A DNA stretch of 6,194 nt from Gammaproteobacteria bacterium (GTDB taxonomy: Bacteria; Pseudomonadota; Gammaproteobacteria; Steroidobacterales; GCA-2729495): NCBI GenBank assembly GCA_023150055.1, contig JAKLLP010000133.1:1-6194 (forward strand), in the 5' to 3' direction. Shown piece by piece: positions 1-5,810 of the stretch; position 1 is the stretch's first letter, and every line of letters begins with the position of its first letter. The notes under the pieces were generated by a model. The model did no database searches and was not told the DNA's origin. It saw nothing but the letters and a program-made list of their open reading frames with translations. A program made the position numbers and the translations under genes.

Positions 1-818
1 GCCTTGTCCATGCGCTCTCGCGCAGCCGTAATGCGCTGCTGAAGGACCTGCTCATCAGGGGCTTCGTCCGGATCTACCCGGTCGATGTCAGCGAGGCGGA
101 GAAGGACGTTCCGGGCGGGTACGAGTCGTTCAACGCCTTCTTTACTCGCGCCCTGAAGCCCGGTGCACGCCCTCCTGACCCCGATCCCGCCACGATCCTC
201 TGTCCCGCAGACGGGACGATTCAGCAGATCGGCGAGATCCGCGGCGACGAGATACTCCAGGTCAAGGGCATCTATTACCAACTGGGCGAACTGCTCGGGG
301 CCGACCCCGAAGTTGCGGAGGCGTACGTGAACGGGTCCTTCGTCACGATCTACCTGGCACCGTGGAACTATCACCGGGTGCATATGCCGGCTGCGGGCCG
401 GATCACCCGGATGCGTCACGTCGCCGGCGAGTTGTGGTCGGTGAACGCCATGACGGCAGAACGTGTTCCAGGTTTGTTCGCGCGGAACGAGCGGCTGATC
501 TGCCACTGCGAGGGGCAAAACGGTCCATTCGCGGTGCTGCTGATCGGCGCCCTGAACGTGGGCAGCATCTCCACGGCGTGGGCCGGCGAGGTCCTGCCGC
601 GTGACGGACAGGCCATGACCGAGTGGCGTTACGATCCGGCCGACCGACTGACGCAACTCGGTCGGGGTGATCTGCTCGGGCAATTCAACATGGGCTCGAC
701 GGTCATATTGCTGCTGCCAGCCGGCCAAACGCGCTGGAAGGCAGAACTCCAGGCCGGCTCGCAGGTGCGCAGCGGCACCGGGCTCGGACGGCTGCTGCCG
801 GCGTCGCACGCGACATGA
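1..818 (+). CDS. psd: Phosphatidylserine decarboxylase proenzyme (5'-truncated)
   Basis: This enzyme decarboxylates phosphatidylserine to phosphatidylethanolamine at the inner membrane. The reading frame is open from the left edge (first whole codon at position 3), giving 271 visible residues. By recalled alignment with E. coli Psd, only about 20 N-terminal residues are missing. Family landmarks run in order: YESFNAFFTR, then CPADGT with the putative catalytic Asp (codon 210-212), then YHRVHMP with the catalytic His (codon 381-383), then LFARNER, and finally the self-cleavage site MGST. Cleavage before Ser (codon 696-698) should give a pyruvoyl-capped alpha chain of about 40 residues. The family usually has LGST, so Met before Gly is a mild variant. 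The stop overlaps the epmA start (ATGA). The promoter lies outside the window. Identification rests on motifs and is very secure. Confidence 0.96.
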   Translation, partial: LVHALSRSRNALLKDLLIRGFVRIYPVDVSEAEKDVPGGYESFNAFFTRALKPGARPPDPDPATILCPADGTIQQIGEIRGDEILQVKGIYYQLGELLGADPEVAEAYVNGSFVTIYLAPWNYHRVHMPAAGRITRMRHVAGELWSVNAMTAERVPGLFARNERLICHCEGQNGPFAVLLIGALNVGSISTAWAGEVLPRDGQAMTEWRYDPADRLTQLGRGDLLGQFNMGSTVILLLPAGQTRWKAELQAGSQVRSGTGLGRLLPASHAT

Positions 819-1819
819 CACCCGACGCCGTACGGTGGCGGCCTTCGGCGACTCAGAAGGTCCTGCAGCAACGGGCACAGGCGCGCGCGGCGGTACGCGA
901 GTTTTTCGCCGCACGGGCGATCATGGAGGTCGAAACGCCGCTGGTCGTCGAACACCCGGTCAGTGAACCGCAGCTCGCCAGCGTCTGCTGCACCCTCAGC
1001 GTCCGGCCGGAGAAGAACTTCTACCTGCACACTTCGCCAGAGTTCCACATGAAGCGCCTGCTGGCCGACGGCGCTCCGGACATCTACCAGGTCTGCAAGG
1101 CCTTCCGCGACGGAGAACTCGGCGCACGCCACCTGCCCGAATTCACCCTGGTCGAGTGGTACCGGCGCGGCATCGGGCTCGATGCGATGATCGACGAGAC
1201 CTGCGAGCTCATACTCGCCGTGGCAGAGACGCTTGGCCGCGGTGTCGGAGTGGCGAGGCGGCAGACCTATCGGGGACTGTTCCTGGAACTGGCCGGTTTC
1301 GATCCCATCACGGGGGACATGCAGGTACTGCGCGAGCGGACCGAGGCGTTACTGGCGGGGAGAGTCACCCCGGAGTTAACGCGCGGCCTCGGCGACCAGC
1401 GTAACTCGTGGCTCGACCTGCTGATGATCAGCGTAATAGAGCCTGCCCTGCGAGGACGAGGACTGACCGTGATAGAAGGCTATCCCGTGGAACAGGCCGC
1501 CCTTGCGCGTCGCGACCCGAATGATCCGGCAATCGCCGAACGATTCGAGGTCTATCTCGACGGCCTGGAACTGGCCAATGGTTACCATGAACTGGCCGAC
1601 CCGCGAGAGCAGCGGCGGCGTTTCGAACGTGACCGCGCGTTGCGACGCCAAACCGGACTCCTGGATGTCGGGCCGGACGAGGCGCTGCTTGCGGCACTCG
1701 AGTCGGGGTTGCCCGGGTGCTGCGGTGTCGCGCTGGGCTTCGATCGCCTGCTGATGGCGGTACTCGGGCTGCCGCGGATCTCCGATGTGGTGAGCTTCTG
1801 CGTGCCGCCGCCTCCCTGA
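815..1819 (+). CDS. epmA: EF-P--(R)-beta-lysine ligase EpmA (PoxA/GenX/YjeA)
   Basis: EpmA is a class II lysyl-tRNA synthetase paralogue without an anticodon-binding domain. It activates (R)-beta-lysine with ATP and transfers it to EF-P Lys34. The protein has 334 residues against about 325 in E. coli. Visible signatures are the substrate pocket TSPEFHMKRLL (about 73-83), motif 2 FRDGELGARHLPEF (97-110), LELANGYHEL (251-260) and motif 3 GVALGFDRLL (304-313). Ala306 in GVALG sits where true LysRS has Gly, a difference linked to EpmA substrate choice. The start ATG overlaps the psd stop, and I see no clear Shine-Dalgarno just upstream, which suggests translational coupling to psd. The C-terminus is unusual: Cys-Val followed by four prolines and TGA. 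It converges on efp, its substrate gene. Confidence 0.95.
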   Translation: MTPDAVRWRPSATQKVLQQRAQARAAVREFFAARAIMEVETPLVVEHPVSEPQLASVCCTLSVRPEKNFYLHTSPEFHMKRLLADGAPDIYQVCKAFRDGELGARHLPEFTLVEWYRRGIGLDAMIDETCELILAVAETLGRGVGVARRQTYRGLFLELAGFDPITGDMQVLRERTEALLAGRVTPELTRGLGDQRNSWLDLLMISVIEPALRGRGLTVIEGYPVEQAALARRDPNDPAIAERFEVYLDGLELANGYHELADPREQRRRFERDRALRRQTGLLDVGPDEALLAALESGLPGCCGVALGFDRLLMAVLGLPRISDVVSFCVPPPP

Positions 1820-1822
1820 GCA

Positions 1823-1835
1823 CCGGCGGGGCCGG
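1823..1835. terminator. Short hairpin between convergent epmA and efp (weak terminator candidate)
   Basis: CCGGC-GGG-GCCGG forms a perfect 5-bp GC stem with a 3-nt loop inside the 26-bp gap between the two convergent stop codons. No T-tract follows on either strand, so intrinsic termination is doubtful. It is recorded because it is the only structured element available to end either transcript within the gap. Confidence 0.2.
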
Positions 1836-1845
1836 AACAGCGCGG

Positions 1846-2412
1846 CTACTTGACCCGCGAGATGTACTCACCGGTGCGGGTATCGACCTTGATGGTCTCT
1901 CCCTGTTCAACGAAAAGAGGCACCTTGACGACAGCACCGGTCTCGAGCTTCGCAGGCTTCATTCCGCCCGTCGCGGTATCGCCACGGATGCCCGGGTCGG
2001 TCTCGATGATCTGCAGTTCCACGTGCGGCGGCGCCTCCACCAGCAGCGGCTGGCCGTTCCACAGGGTGATGTTGCAGGTCATCTGCTCCTTCAGCCACTG
2101 CCTCGCCTCACCGATCGCGGCATCGCCGGCCCCGTGCTGCTCGAAGCTCTCCGGCTCCATGAAGTACCAGATATCGCCATCGTTATAGAGATACTGCATC
2201 GGGGTCGTCAGGACATCGGCTGCCTCGGCCGTATCGCCCGACTTGAAAGTCCGCTCGACGGTGCGCCCGGTCTTCAGATTGCGTACACGCACGCGGTTGA
2301 ACGCCTGGCCCTTGCCGGGCTTGACGAACTCGTTCTCTATGACGACGTAGGGGTCCCCGTCGAGGAGGATCTTGATACCCGACCTGAATTCACTCGTGCT
2401 GTAACTCGCCAT
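1846..2412 (-). CDS. efp: Translation elongation factor P (EF-P)
   Basis: EF-P binds between the ribosomal P and E sites and promotes peptide bond formation at polyproline stretches. The chosen ATG (2412-2410) gives 188 residues, the same length as E. coli EF-P, and a family-like N-terminus [12 protein letters not shown]. The frame stays open upstream, but that extra sequence does not resemble EF-P. A possible Shine-Dalgarno, AGGT, lies about 5-8 bases before this ATG. The modification loop is [10 protein letters not shown] with Lys34 at codon 2313-2311, the residue that receives beta-lysine. This is not the Arg-type loop rhamnosylated by EarP. Other EF-P blocks are [38 protein letters not shown] and the C-terminal [10 protein letters not shown] to EYISRVK. 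The neighbours epmA (convergent) and epmB (divergent) are its modification genes. Confidence 0.97.
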   Translation of the reverse strand: MASYSTSEFRSGIKILLDGDPYVVIENEFVKPGKGQAFNRVRVRNLKTGRTVERTFKSGDTAEAADVLTTPMQYLYNDGDIWYFMEPESFEQHGAGDAAIGEARQWLKEQMTCNITLWNGQPLLVEAPPHVELQIIETDPGIRGDTATGGMKPAKLETGAVVKVPLFVEQGETIKVDTRTGEYISRVK

Positions 2413-2493
2413 AACGACCTGCAGAACCGGCCGCGGGCGCCTCCGGTAAAATCGGCCTGTCGCGGCCCCGCAGATATGCCGCACAGGTACTGC

Positions 2494-2509
2494 CCCCGCA
2501 GGAGCGGGG
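2494..2509. other. GC-rich hairpin upstream of epmB
   Basis: CCCCGC-AGGA-GCGGGG is a perfect 6-bp stem with a 4-nt loop. It would lie in the epmB 5' leader if transcription began near the TAAAAT element, or overlap the -35 region if the TATAGA element is used. The following sequence, CCATTCTATAG, is A/T-richer but has no real U-tract. It could be an attenuator-like stem, a protein-binding site or chance in GC-rich DNA. Confidence 0.4.
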
Positions 2510-2521
2510 CCATTCTATAGA

Positions 2522-2533
2522 GTTTCCGGAAAC
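2522..2533. promoter_or_regulatory. Perfect 12-bp palindrome GTTTCCGGAAAC before epmB
   Basis: GTTTCCGGAAAC is fully self-complementary. It sits directly after the candidate -10 TATAGA (2516-2521) and 18 bp before the epmB ATG, where a repressor would cover the transcription start of epmB. No known regulator is recognised from the motif, so the operator role is inference from position and symmetry. Confidence 0.35.
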
Positions 2534-2551
2534 GCTGCGCGGGAAAAGACC

Positions 2552-3595
2552 ATGTCTTGCTCATCCACATTGCTGTCCGCTCCAGACGCCGCCGACTGGC
2601 AGCGGGAACTTGCCGCGGCGATTGGCTCACTCGATGAACTGGCTGCCGCGTTGGGCCTGGAAGCCGGGCAACTGGGAGACGCAGGCGCCGTCCCGGTGAA
2701 GTTCCCACTGCGAGTCCCGCGCGGCTTCGTGCGCCGGATGCGGCGCGGCGACCCGCGTGATCCCCTCCTGCTCCAGGTGTTGCCATCCCCACGCGAACTC
2801 ACCGAGCACACTGGATTCCTCGCCGACCCCCTCGGTGAACTCGATCAGCTGCGCCACCCCGGACTGCTGCAGAAATATGACGGCCGCGCGCTCCTCGTGG
2901 TAACCGGCGCATGCGCCGTGCACTGCCGCTACTGCTTCCGCCGGGAATTTCCCTACGTGGCCGCCGGTGCGACACCCTCCGGGCATGGGCAAGCACTGGC
3001 GCAGATCGAGGCTGACCGGACCATTCGCGAGGTGATCCTCAGCGGAGGCGACCCGCTCAGTCTCAGCAACAAGCGCCTGCGAGATCTCATGGAGCGGATC
3101 GGCCGGATCGGACACGTGGCGCGAATCCGCATTCACAGCCGCATGCCGATCGTGCTTCCGGAGCGCATCGACAGGGAACTGATCGATCTGCTGCGCGAAC
3201 ACGCTCACCGCACCGTCCTGGTACTGCACAGTAATCATGCCAACGAAATCGACCAGACGGTCGGCGCAGCAGTCGGCCGCCTTCGCGACGTCTGCGCCGC
3301 GGTGCTCAACCAGTCCGTGCTGCTGCGTGCAGTCAACGACAGCGGGACGGCCCTGGCGGAACTGAGCGAGCGGCTCTTTGCCATTGGCGTACTGCCGTAC
3401 TACCTCCACCTGCTCGACCCCGTGCGGGGCACGGCGCATTTTCGGGTGGGTCCACTCCGGGCACGGAGGATACTCGGCGAGGCCGCTGCGCGATTGCCGG
3501 GGTACCTGGTGCCACGGCTGGCGCGCGAGCGGAATGGACTCGGCGCCAAGGAACTGCTCGCCCCGATACTACATAACCGGCCACAGGCCACATAA
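2552..3595 (+). CDS. epmB: EF-P (R)-beta-lysine-forming lysine 2,3-aminomutase EpmB (YjeK)
   Basis: EpmB is a radical-SAM, PLP-dependent enzyme that converts L-alpha-lysine to (R)-beta-lysine, the donor that EpmA attaches to EF-P. The protein has 347 residues (about 342 in E. coli). The [4Fe-4S] cluster motif is CAVHCRYC (Cys121, Cys125, Cys128), followed by FRREFPY. The SAM-contacting GGDPL is at 165-169, then IHSRMPIVLPERI, SNHANEID and LNQSVLLRAVND, with PYYLHLLDPVRGTAHF further on. Near the C-terminus, GYLVPRLARE precedes Lys333, which aligns with the expected PLP lysine. That assignment is less sure because the local sequence (LGAKELL) diverges from E. coli. The ATG matches the family start; the upstream GGGAAAAG is only a weak ribosome binding site. 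It is divergent from efp, as in E. coli. Confidence 0.95.
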   Translation: MSCSSTLLSAPDAADWQRELAAAIGSLDELAAALGLEAGQLGDAGAVPVKFPLRVPRGFVRRMRRGDPRDPLLLQVLPSPRELTEHTGFLADPLGELDQLRHPGLLQKYDGRALLVVTGACAVHCRYCFRREFPYVAAGATPSGHGQALAQIEADRTIREVILSGGDPLSLSNKRLRDLMERIGRIGHVARIRIHSRMPIVLPERIDRELIDLLREHAHRTVLVLHSNHANEIDQTVGAAVGRLRDVCAAVLNQSVLLRAVNDSGTALAELSERLFAIGVLPYYLHLLDPVRGTAHFRVGPLRARRILGEAAARLPGYLVPRLARERNGLGAKELLAPILHNRPQAT

Positions 3596-3627
3596 ACAGA
3601 CACGGGTCACATAATCCGGCAACCCTC
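3571..3627. repeat. Three ACATAA-headed units at exact 19-bp spacing
   Basis: ACATAA occurs at 3571-3576, 3590-3595 and 3609-3614, exactly 19 bp apart. The first and second 19-bp units agree at 14 of 19 positions by eye; the third agrees less (about 11 of 19 with the first). The first unit lies in the last epmB codons and the second begins at the epmB stop (ACA TAA). The third begins within TCACATAA upstream of fimX. Spacing near two helical turns fits a protein-binding array or a decayed tandem duplication. No function is known. Confidence 0.4.
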
Positions 3628-3700
3628 CGCTGCAGAATCCCTTTGCGTCCGGCCCACGAGCGCCGGCGTGCGTTGTCCAGGGCCTGTCGGAAATCGGAAA
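3596..3700 (+). promoter_or_regulatory. epmB-fimX spacer (possible fimX leader)
   Basis: This 105-bp spacer contains the last part of the ACATAA repeat array and a sequence CGGGTCACA (3603-3611). That 9-mer is identical to the right part of the CRP-like palindrome before fimV. The matching left half (ACAGA) fits TGTGA at only two of five positions, so it is at best a half-site. I see no convincing sigma70 promoter or terminator, so fimX may be read through from epmB or have its own weak promoter. Confidence 0.25.
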
Positions 3701-3701
3701 T
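3687..3701 (+). promoter_or_regulatory. Overlapping TCGGAAAT repeat providing the fimX ribosome binding site
   Basis: TCGGAAAT occurs twice in a row (3687-3694 and 3694-3701, sharing one T). The first GGAAA (3689-3693) lies 7 bases before the TTG at 3701, a suitable Shine-Dalgarno distance. The second copy abuts the TTG. This spacing is the main sequence reason to prefer TTG 3701 over GTG 3668 or GTG 3719. Confidence 0.4.
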
Positions 3702-5782
3702 TGCCAGACAAACATGGCGTGCCGCTGATCATCGTCAGCCGGCACGATGACAACACGGCCGTCATCAACTCGGCGCTGCGCGAAGCGGGACACGCAGTTC
3801 ACTGCACCCGTGTCACCGAACCTGTCGCCCTCGAAGACGCCATCGTCGAGCACCGGCCGGAGCTGGTCATCATCTTCGCGGACGAGGCCGATATCGACCT
3901 CACCGGGTTGTCGTCGGCGATATTTCGCCGTAATCCGCCCATTCCGGTACTGCTCGTTCGCAAGGATGTCACCGAGCGCGTCATCTCCGACGGAATCGCC
4001 GCCGGAGCGCGGGACGTCATATCCCTCTCGCATCGCTCGCGCCTGCAGGCGGTAGTGGAGCGTGAACTCCGGACCCGCAGGCTGCAGACCGCACTCGACA
4101 GCGTGCTATCGTCGGCGCACCAGTACAAGCAGGAACTGCGCAACCTGATGAAGGGCGCCACCGAGGCCATCGTCGACGTCCAGGAAGGCATCGTGATCGG
4201 CGCCAATCCGGCCTGGCTGTCACTGGTGGGCTTCAGTGACGAAAGCTCGCTGCTGGGACAGCCGTTCATGGATCTGTTCAGCGACCGGGACCAACCAAGC
4301 CTCAAGGGCGCGATACAGGCATGCCTTAAAGGAAAGTGGCAGGATGCCACGCTCCAGGTTGCCGTGCAGCGAAGCGACCAGACGCCCATCAGCCTGGAGC
4401 TGAAACTCGAACGCGTGACGGTCGATGCCGAACCGGCAGTACGCATCATCGTGCCGGCCGAGCGCGGCGGTGAGTCGACCGCCGACGAACTGGTCGAACA
4501 GGCGTTGTGCAACGATCCGTCGACCGGCTTCCTGCTGCGCCATCACTTCCTCGAGCAGACCGCGGAACGCATCAGGACCCCTCTCGAGGGCGGCGTGCGC
4601 GCCGTGGCCTACATCCGCCCGGATCACTTCTCGCGTGTGCATCGGGACGTGGGGCTTCTCGGCACCGAGGCGCTGATCATGCGCTTCGGCGAACTCCTGC
4701 GCGAACTCCTGCAGCCCAATGACATCTGCGGACGATTCGGCGGAACGATATTCACGGCGCTGATCGAGCGCGGCACGATGACCGACGTCGAGACCTGGGC
4801 CGAACAGGTCCGCAAGGCAGTCGCCAGCCGTGTTTTCGAGGTCGACCGCCAGTCCACCTCGCTCACCTGCACGATAGGCGTCACCGAGATCGTGATGGAC
4901 TCGCCCGCTTTGCCCGAGCTGCTGTCGGCGGCCGAGAAGGCGTGCCGCAGCGGTCGTGATGCCGGCGGTAACAAGGTCGAACTATGCGACACGACCTCCG
5001 AGACACGAAAGATCAGGGTCACGGATGCGACCTGGGTGCCGCGCATTCGTGCCGCGCTCATGCAGAACCGGTTCCGCCTCGTTCACCAGCCGATTGCCAG
5101 CCTGACCGAGGAAGTCCAGGGCATGTTCGACACGCTCGTGCGCATGGTGGACGAGGACGGGTCACTGATCCTGCCAGGCGAGTTCGTACCGCCTGCCGAG
5201 CGCGCCCACATCATCAAGAACGTGGATCGCTGGATCATCGGGGCCTCGCTCTCCTATTGCAGCGCCAGGCAGCCGACACTGGTGTTCGTGCGGCTGTCGC
5301 GCGATTCCGTCCTCGACGAGACATTGCCCGCCTGGCTCACCGCGAGGCTCTCCAGCCTGAAGGTCGCGCCGGAAAAAATCTGCTTTCAGGTCAGCGAAGA
5401 AGTCGCGGCCATACAACTCAAGGAAACCAAGGATCTCGCTGAGCGCCTCACCGGCGCCGGGTTTCTCTTCGCCGTGGACCATGTCGGCACGGGGCGTGAC
5501 TCCACGCAGATCCTGCACCACATCCCGATGCAATTCATGAAGATCGATGGGAGCCTGATGCAGGGTCTACACCGTGATACCGACCAGCAGCGCAAGGTCA
5601 CAGCACTGGTACAGGTAGCCCGCAAGCTCAACATACGCAGCATCGCCGAGCGGGTCGAGGATGCCAAGACGATGGCGGTCCTCTGGCAGCTTGGCGTCGC
5701 CTATTTCCAGGGCAACTTCGTGCAGACGCAGGGCGTCATCCTGGAAAGCGCGCACACCCCGGAGAGCGTGGCCACAGGCTGA
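3701..5782 (+). CDS. fimX: FimX-like c-di-GMP effector (REC-PAS-GGDEF-EAL, degenerate)
   Basis: This is probably a polar c-di-GMP receptor controlling type IV pilus assembly and twitching. TTG 3701 gives 693 residues, close to P. aeruginosa FimX (691), with a similar lead-in to the first beta strand; GTG 3668 (704 aa) is the alternative. Domains: receiver-like about 5-125, PAS about 148-255, GGDEF about 268-430, EAL about 445-690. GGDEF reads GGTIF (347-351), so cyclase activity is unlikely. EAL reads DTL (477-479). Other phosphodiesterase residues are also changed: Asn to Arg531, first Glu of the E-I/L-T-E motif to Gln563, and the second Asp of DDFGTG to His594. Lys614, Glu650 and Gln670 remain. 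Order and whole-length resemblance favour FimX over a generic GGDEF/EAL protein. A FimV-like gene follows, supporting a pilus role. No membrane segment is seen. Confidence 0.86.
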   Translation: MPDKHGVPLIIVSRHDDNTAVINSALREAGHAVHCTRVTEPVALEDAIVEHRPELVIIFADEADIDLTGLSSAIFRRNPPIPVLLVRKDVTERVISDGIAAGARDVISLSHRSRLQAVVERELRTRRLQTALDSVLSSAHQYKQELRNLMKGATEAIVDVQEGIVIGANPAWLSLVGFSDESSLLGQPFMDLFSDRDQPSLKGAIQACLKGKWQDATLQVAVQRSDQTPISLELKLERVTVDAEPAVRIIVPAERGGESTADELVEQALCNDPSTGFLLRHHFLEQTAERIRTPLEGGVRAVAYIRPDHFSRVHRDVGLLGTEALIMRFGELLRELLQPNDICGRFGGTIFTALIERGTMTDVETWAEQVRKAVASRVFEVDRQSTSLTCTIGVTEIVMDSPALPELLSAAEKACRSGRDAGGNKVELCDTTSETRKIRVTDATWVPRIRAALMQNRFRLVHQPIASLTEEVQGMFDTLVRMVDEDGSLILPGEFVPPAERAHIIKNVDRWIIGASLSYCSARQPTLVFVRLSRDSVLDETLPAWLTARLSSLKVAPEKICFQVSEEVAAIQLKETKDLAERLTGAGFLFAVDHVGTGRDSTQILHHIPMQFMKIDGSLMQGLHRDTDQQRKVTALVQVARKLNIRSIAERVEDAKTMAVLWQLGVAYFQGNFVQTQGVILESAHTPESVATG
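4689..4712 (+). repeat. Perfect 12-bp tandem duplication inside fimX
   Basis: GCGAACTCCTGC is repeated twice without interruption. It is in frame and encodes GELLRELL in a helix of the GGDEF domain shortly before the degenerate GGTIF site. It may be a recent slippage duplication or simply amphipathic helix coding with biased codons. Confidence 0.6.
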
Positions 5783-5794
5783 GCACCGGTGGTT

Positions 5795-5810
5795 TGTGAC
5801 CCGGGTCACA
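5795..5810. promoter_or_regulatory. Perfect CRP/Vfr/Clp-type site TGTGACCCGGGTCACA
   Basis: This 16-bp sequence is a perfect palindrome with exact TGTGA and TCACA half-sites around a 6-bp spacer, the core consensus of CRP-family cAMP receptor proteins. It starts 12 bp after the fimX stop, and its centre is about 152 bp upstream of the fimV ATG. The T/G pair just outside breaks the symmetry. Without a T-run it makes a poor intrinsic terminator, though the stem could form in RNA. It probably regulates fimV; the promoter it serves is not identified. Confidence 0.6.

Larger units (their letters stand above)
2413..2551. promoter_or_regulatory. Divergent efp/epmB intergenic region
   Basis: This 139-bp region between divergently transcribed efp and epmB should hold the promoters of both. 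Candidate -10 hexamers on the plus strand are TAAAAT (2447-2452) and TATAGA (2516-2521). On the minus strand, TAGAAT (2518-2513) overlaps the second one. None has a convincing TTGACA-like partner at 16-18 bp, so the start sites are not settled. A GC-rich hairpin and a perfect palindrome in the same region are listed separately. Confidence 0.5.

Noticed and set aside
362..604. Plus-strand frame inside psd
   Set aside because: Out-of-frame shadow of the Psd motifs with no independent support.
1816..1826. Shared CTGAGCACCGG after the epmA stop and after the fimX stop (5779-5789)
   Set aside because: An 11-base match including the stop codon at two places, with no wider similarity, is probably coincidence.
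1717..2520. Long plus-strand open frame opposite efp
   Set aside because: It is antisense to a certain EF-P gene and its translation is Arg/Leu/Ala-rich with no recognisable family, typical of high-GC shadow frames.
2627..3439. Long minus-strand open frame opposite epmB
   Set aside because: It mirrors the conserved EpmB coding frame and shows no domain or ribosome binding site of its own.
3596..3611. Second CRP site upstream of fimX (TCACA half with CGGG)
   Set aside because: The left half ACAGA matches TGTGA at only two positions; only a half-site can be claimed.
3799..4512. Minus-strand open frame opposite fimX
   Set aside because: Ser/Arg-rich low-complexity translation antisense to a coherent FimX-like protein.
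5795..5810. Reading the palindrome after fimX as an intrinsic terminator
   Set aside because: As RNA it has no natural loop beyond its own central bases and no following U-tract, while it matches the CRP core exactly.
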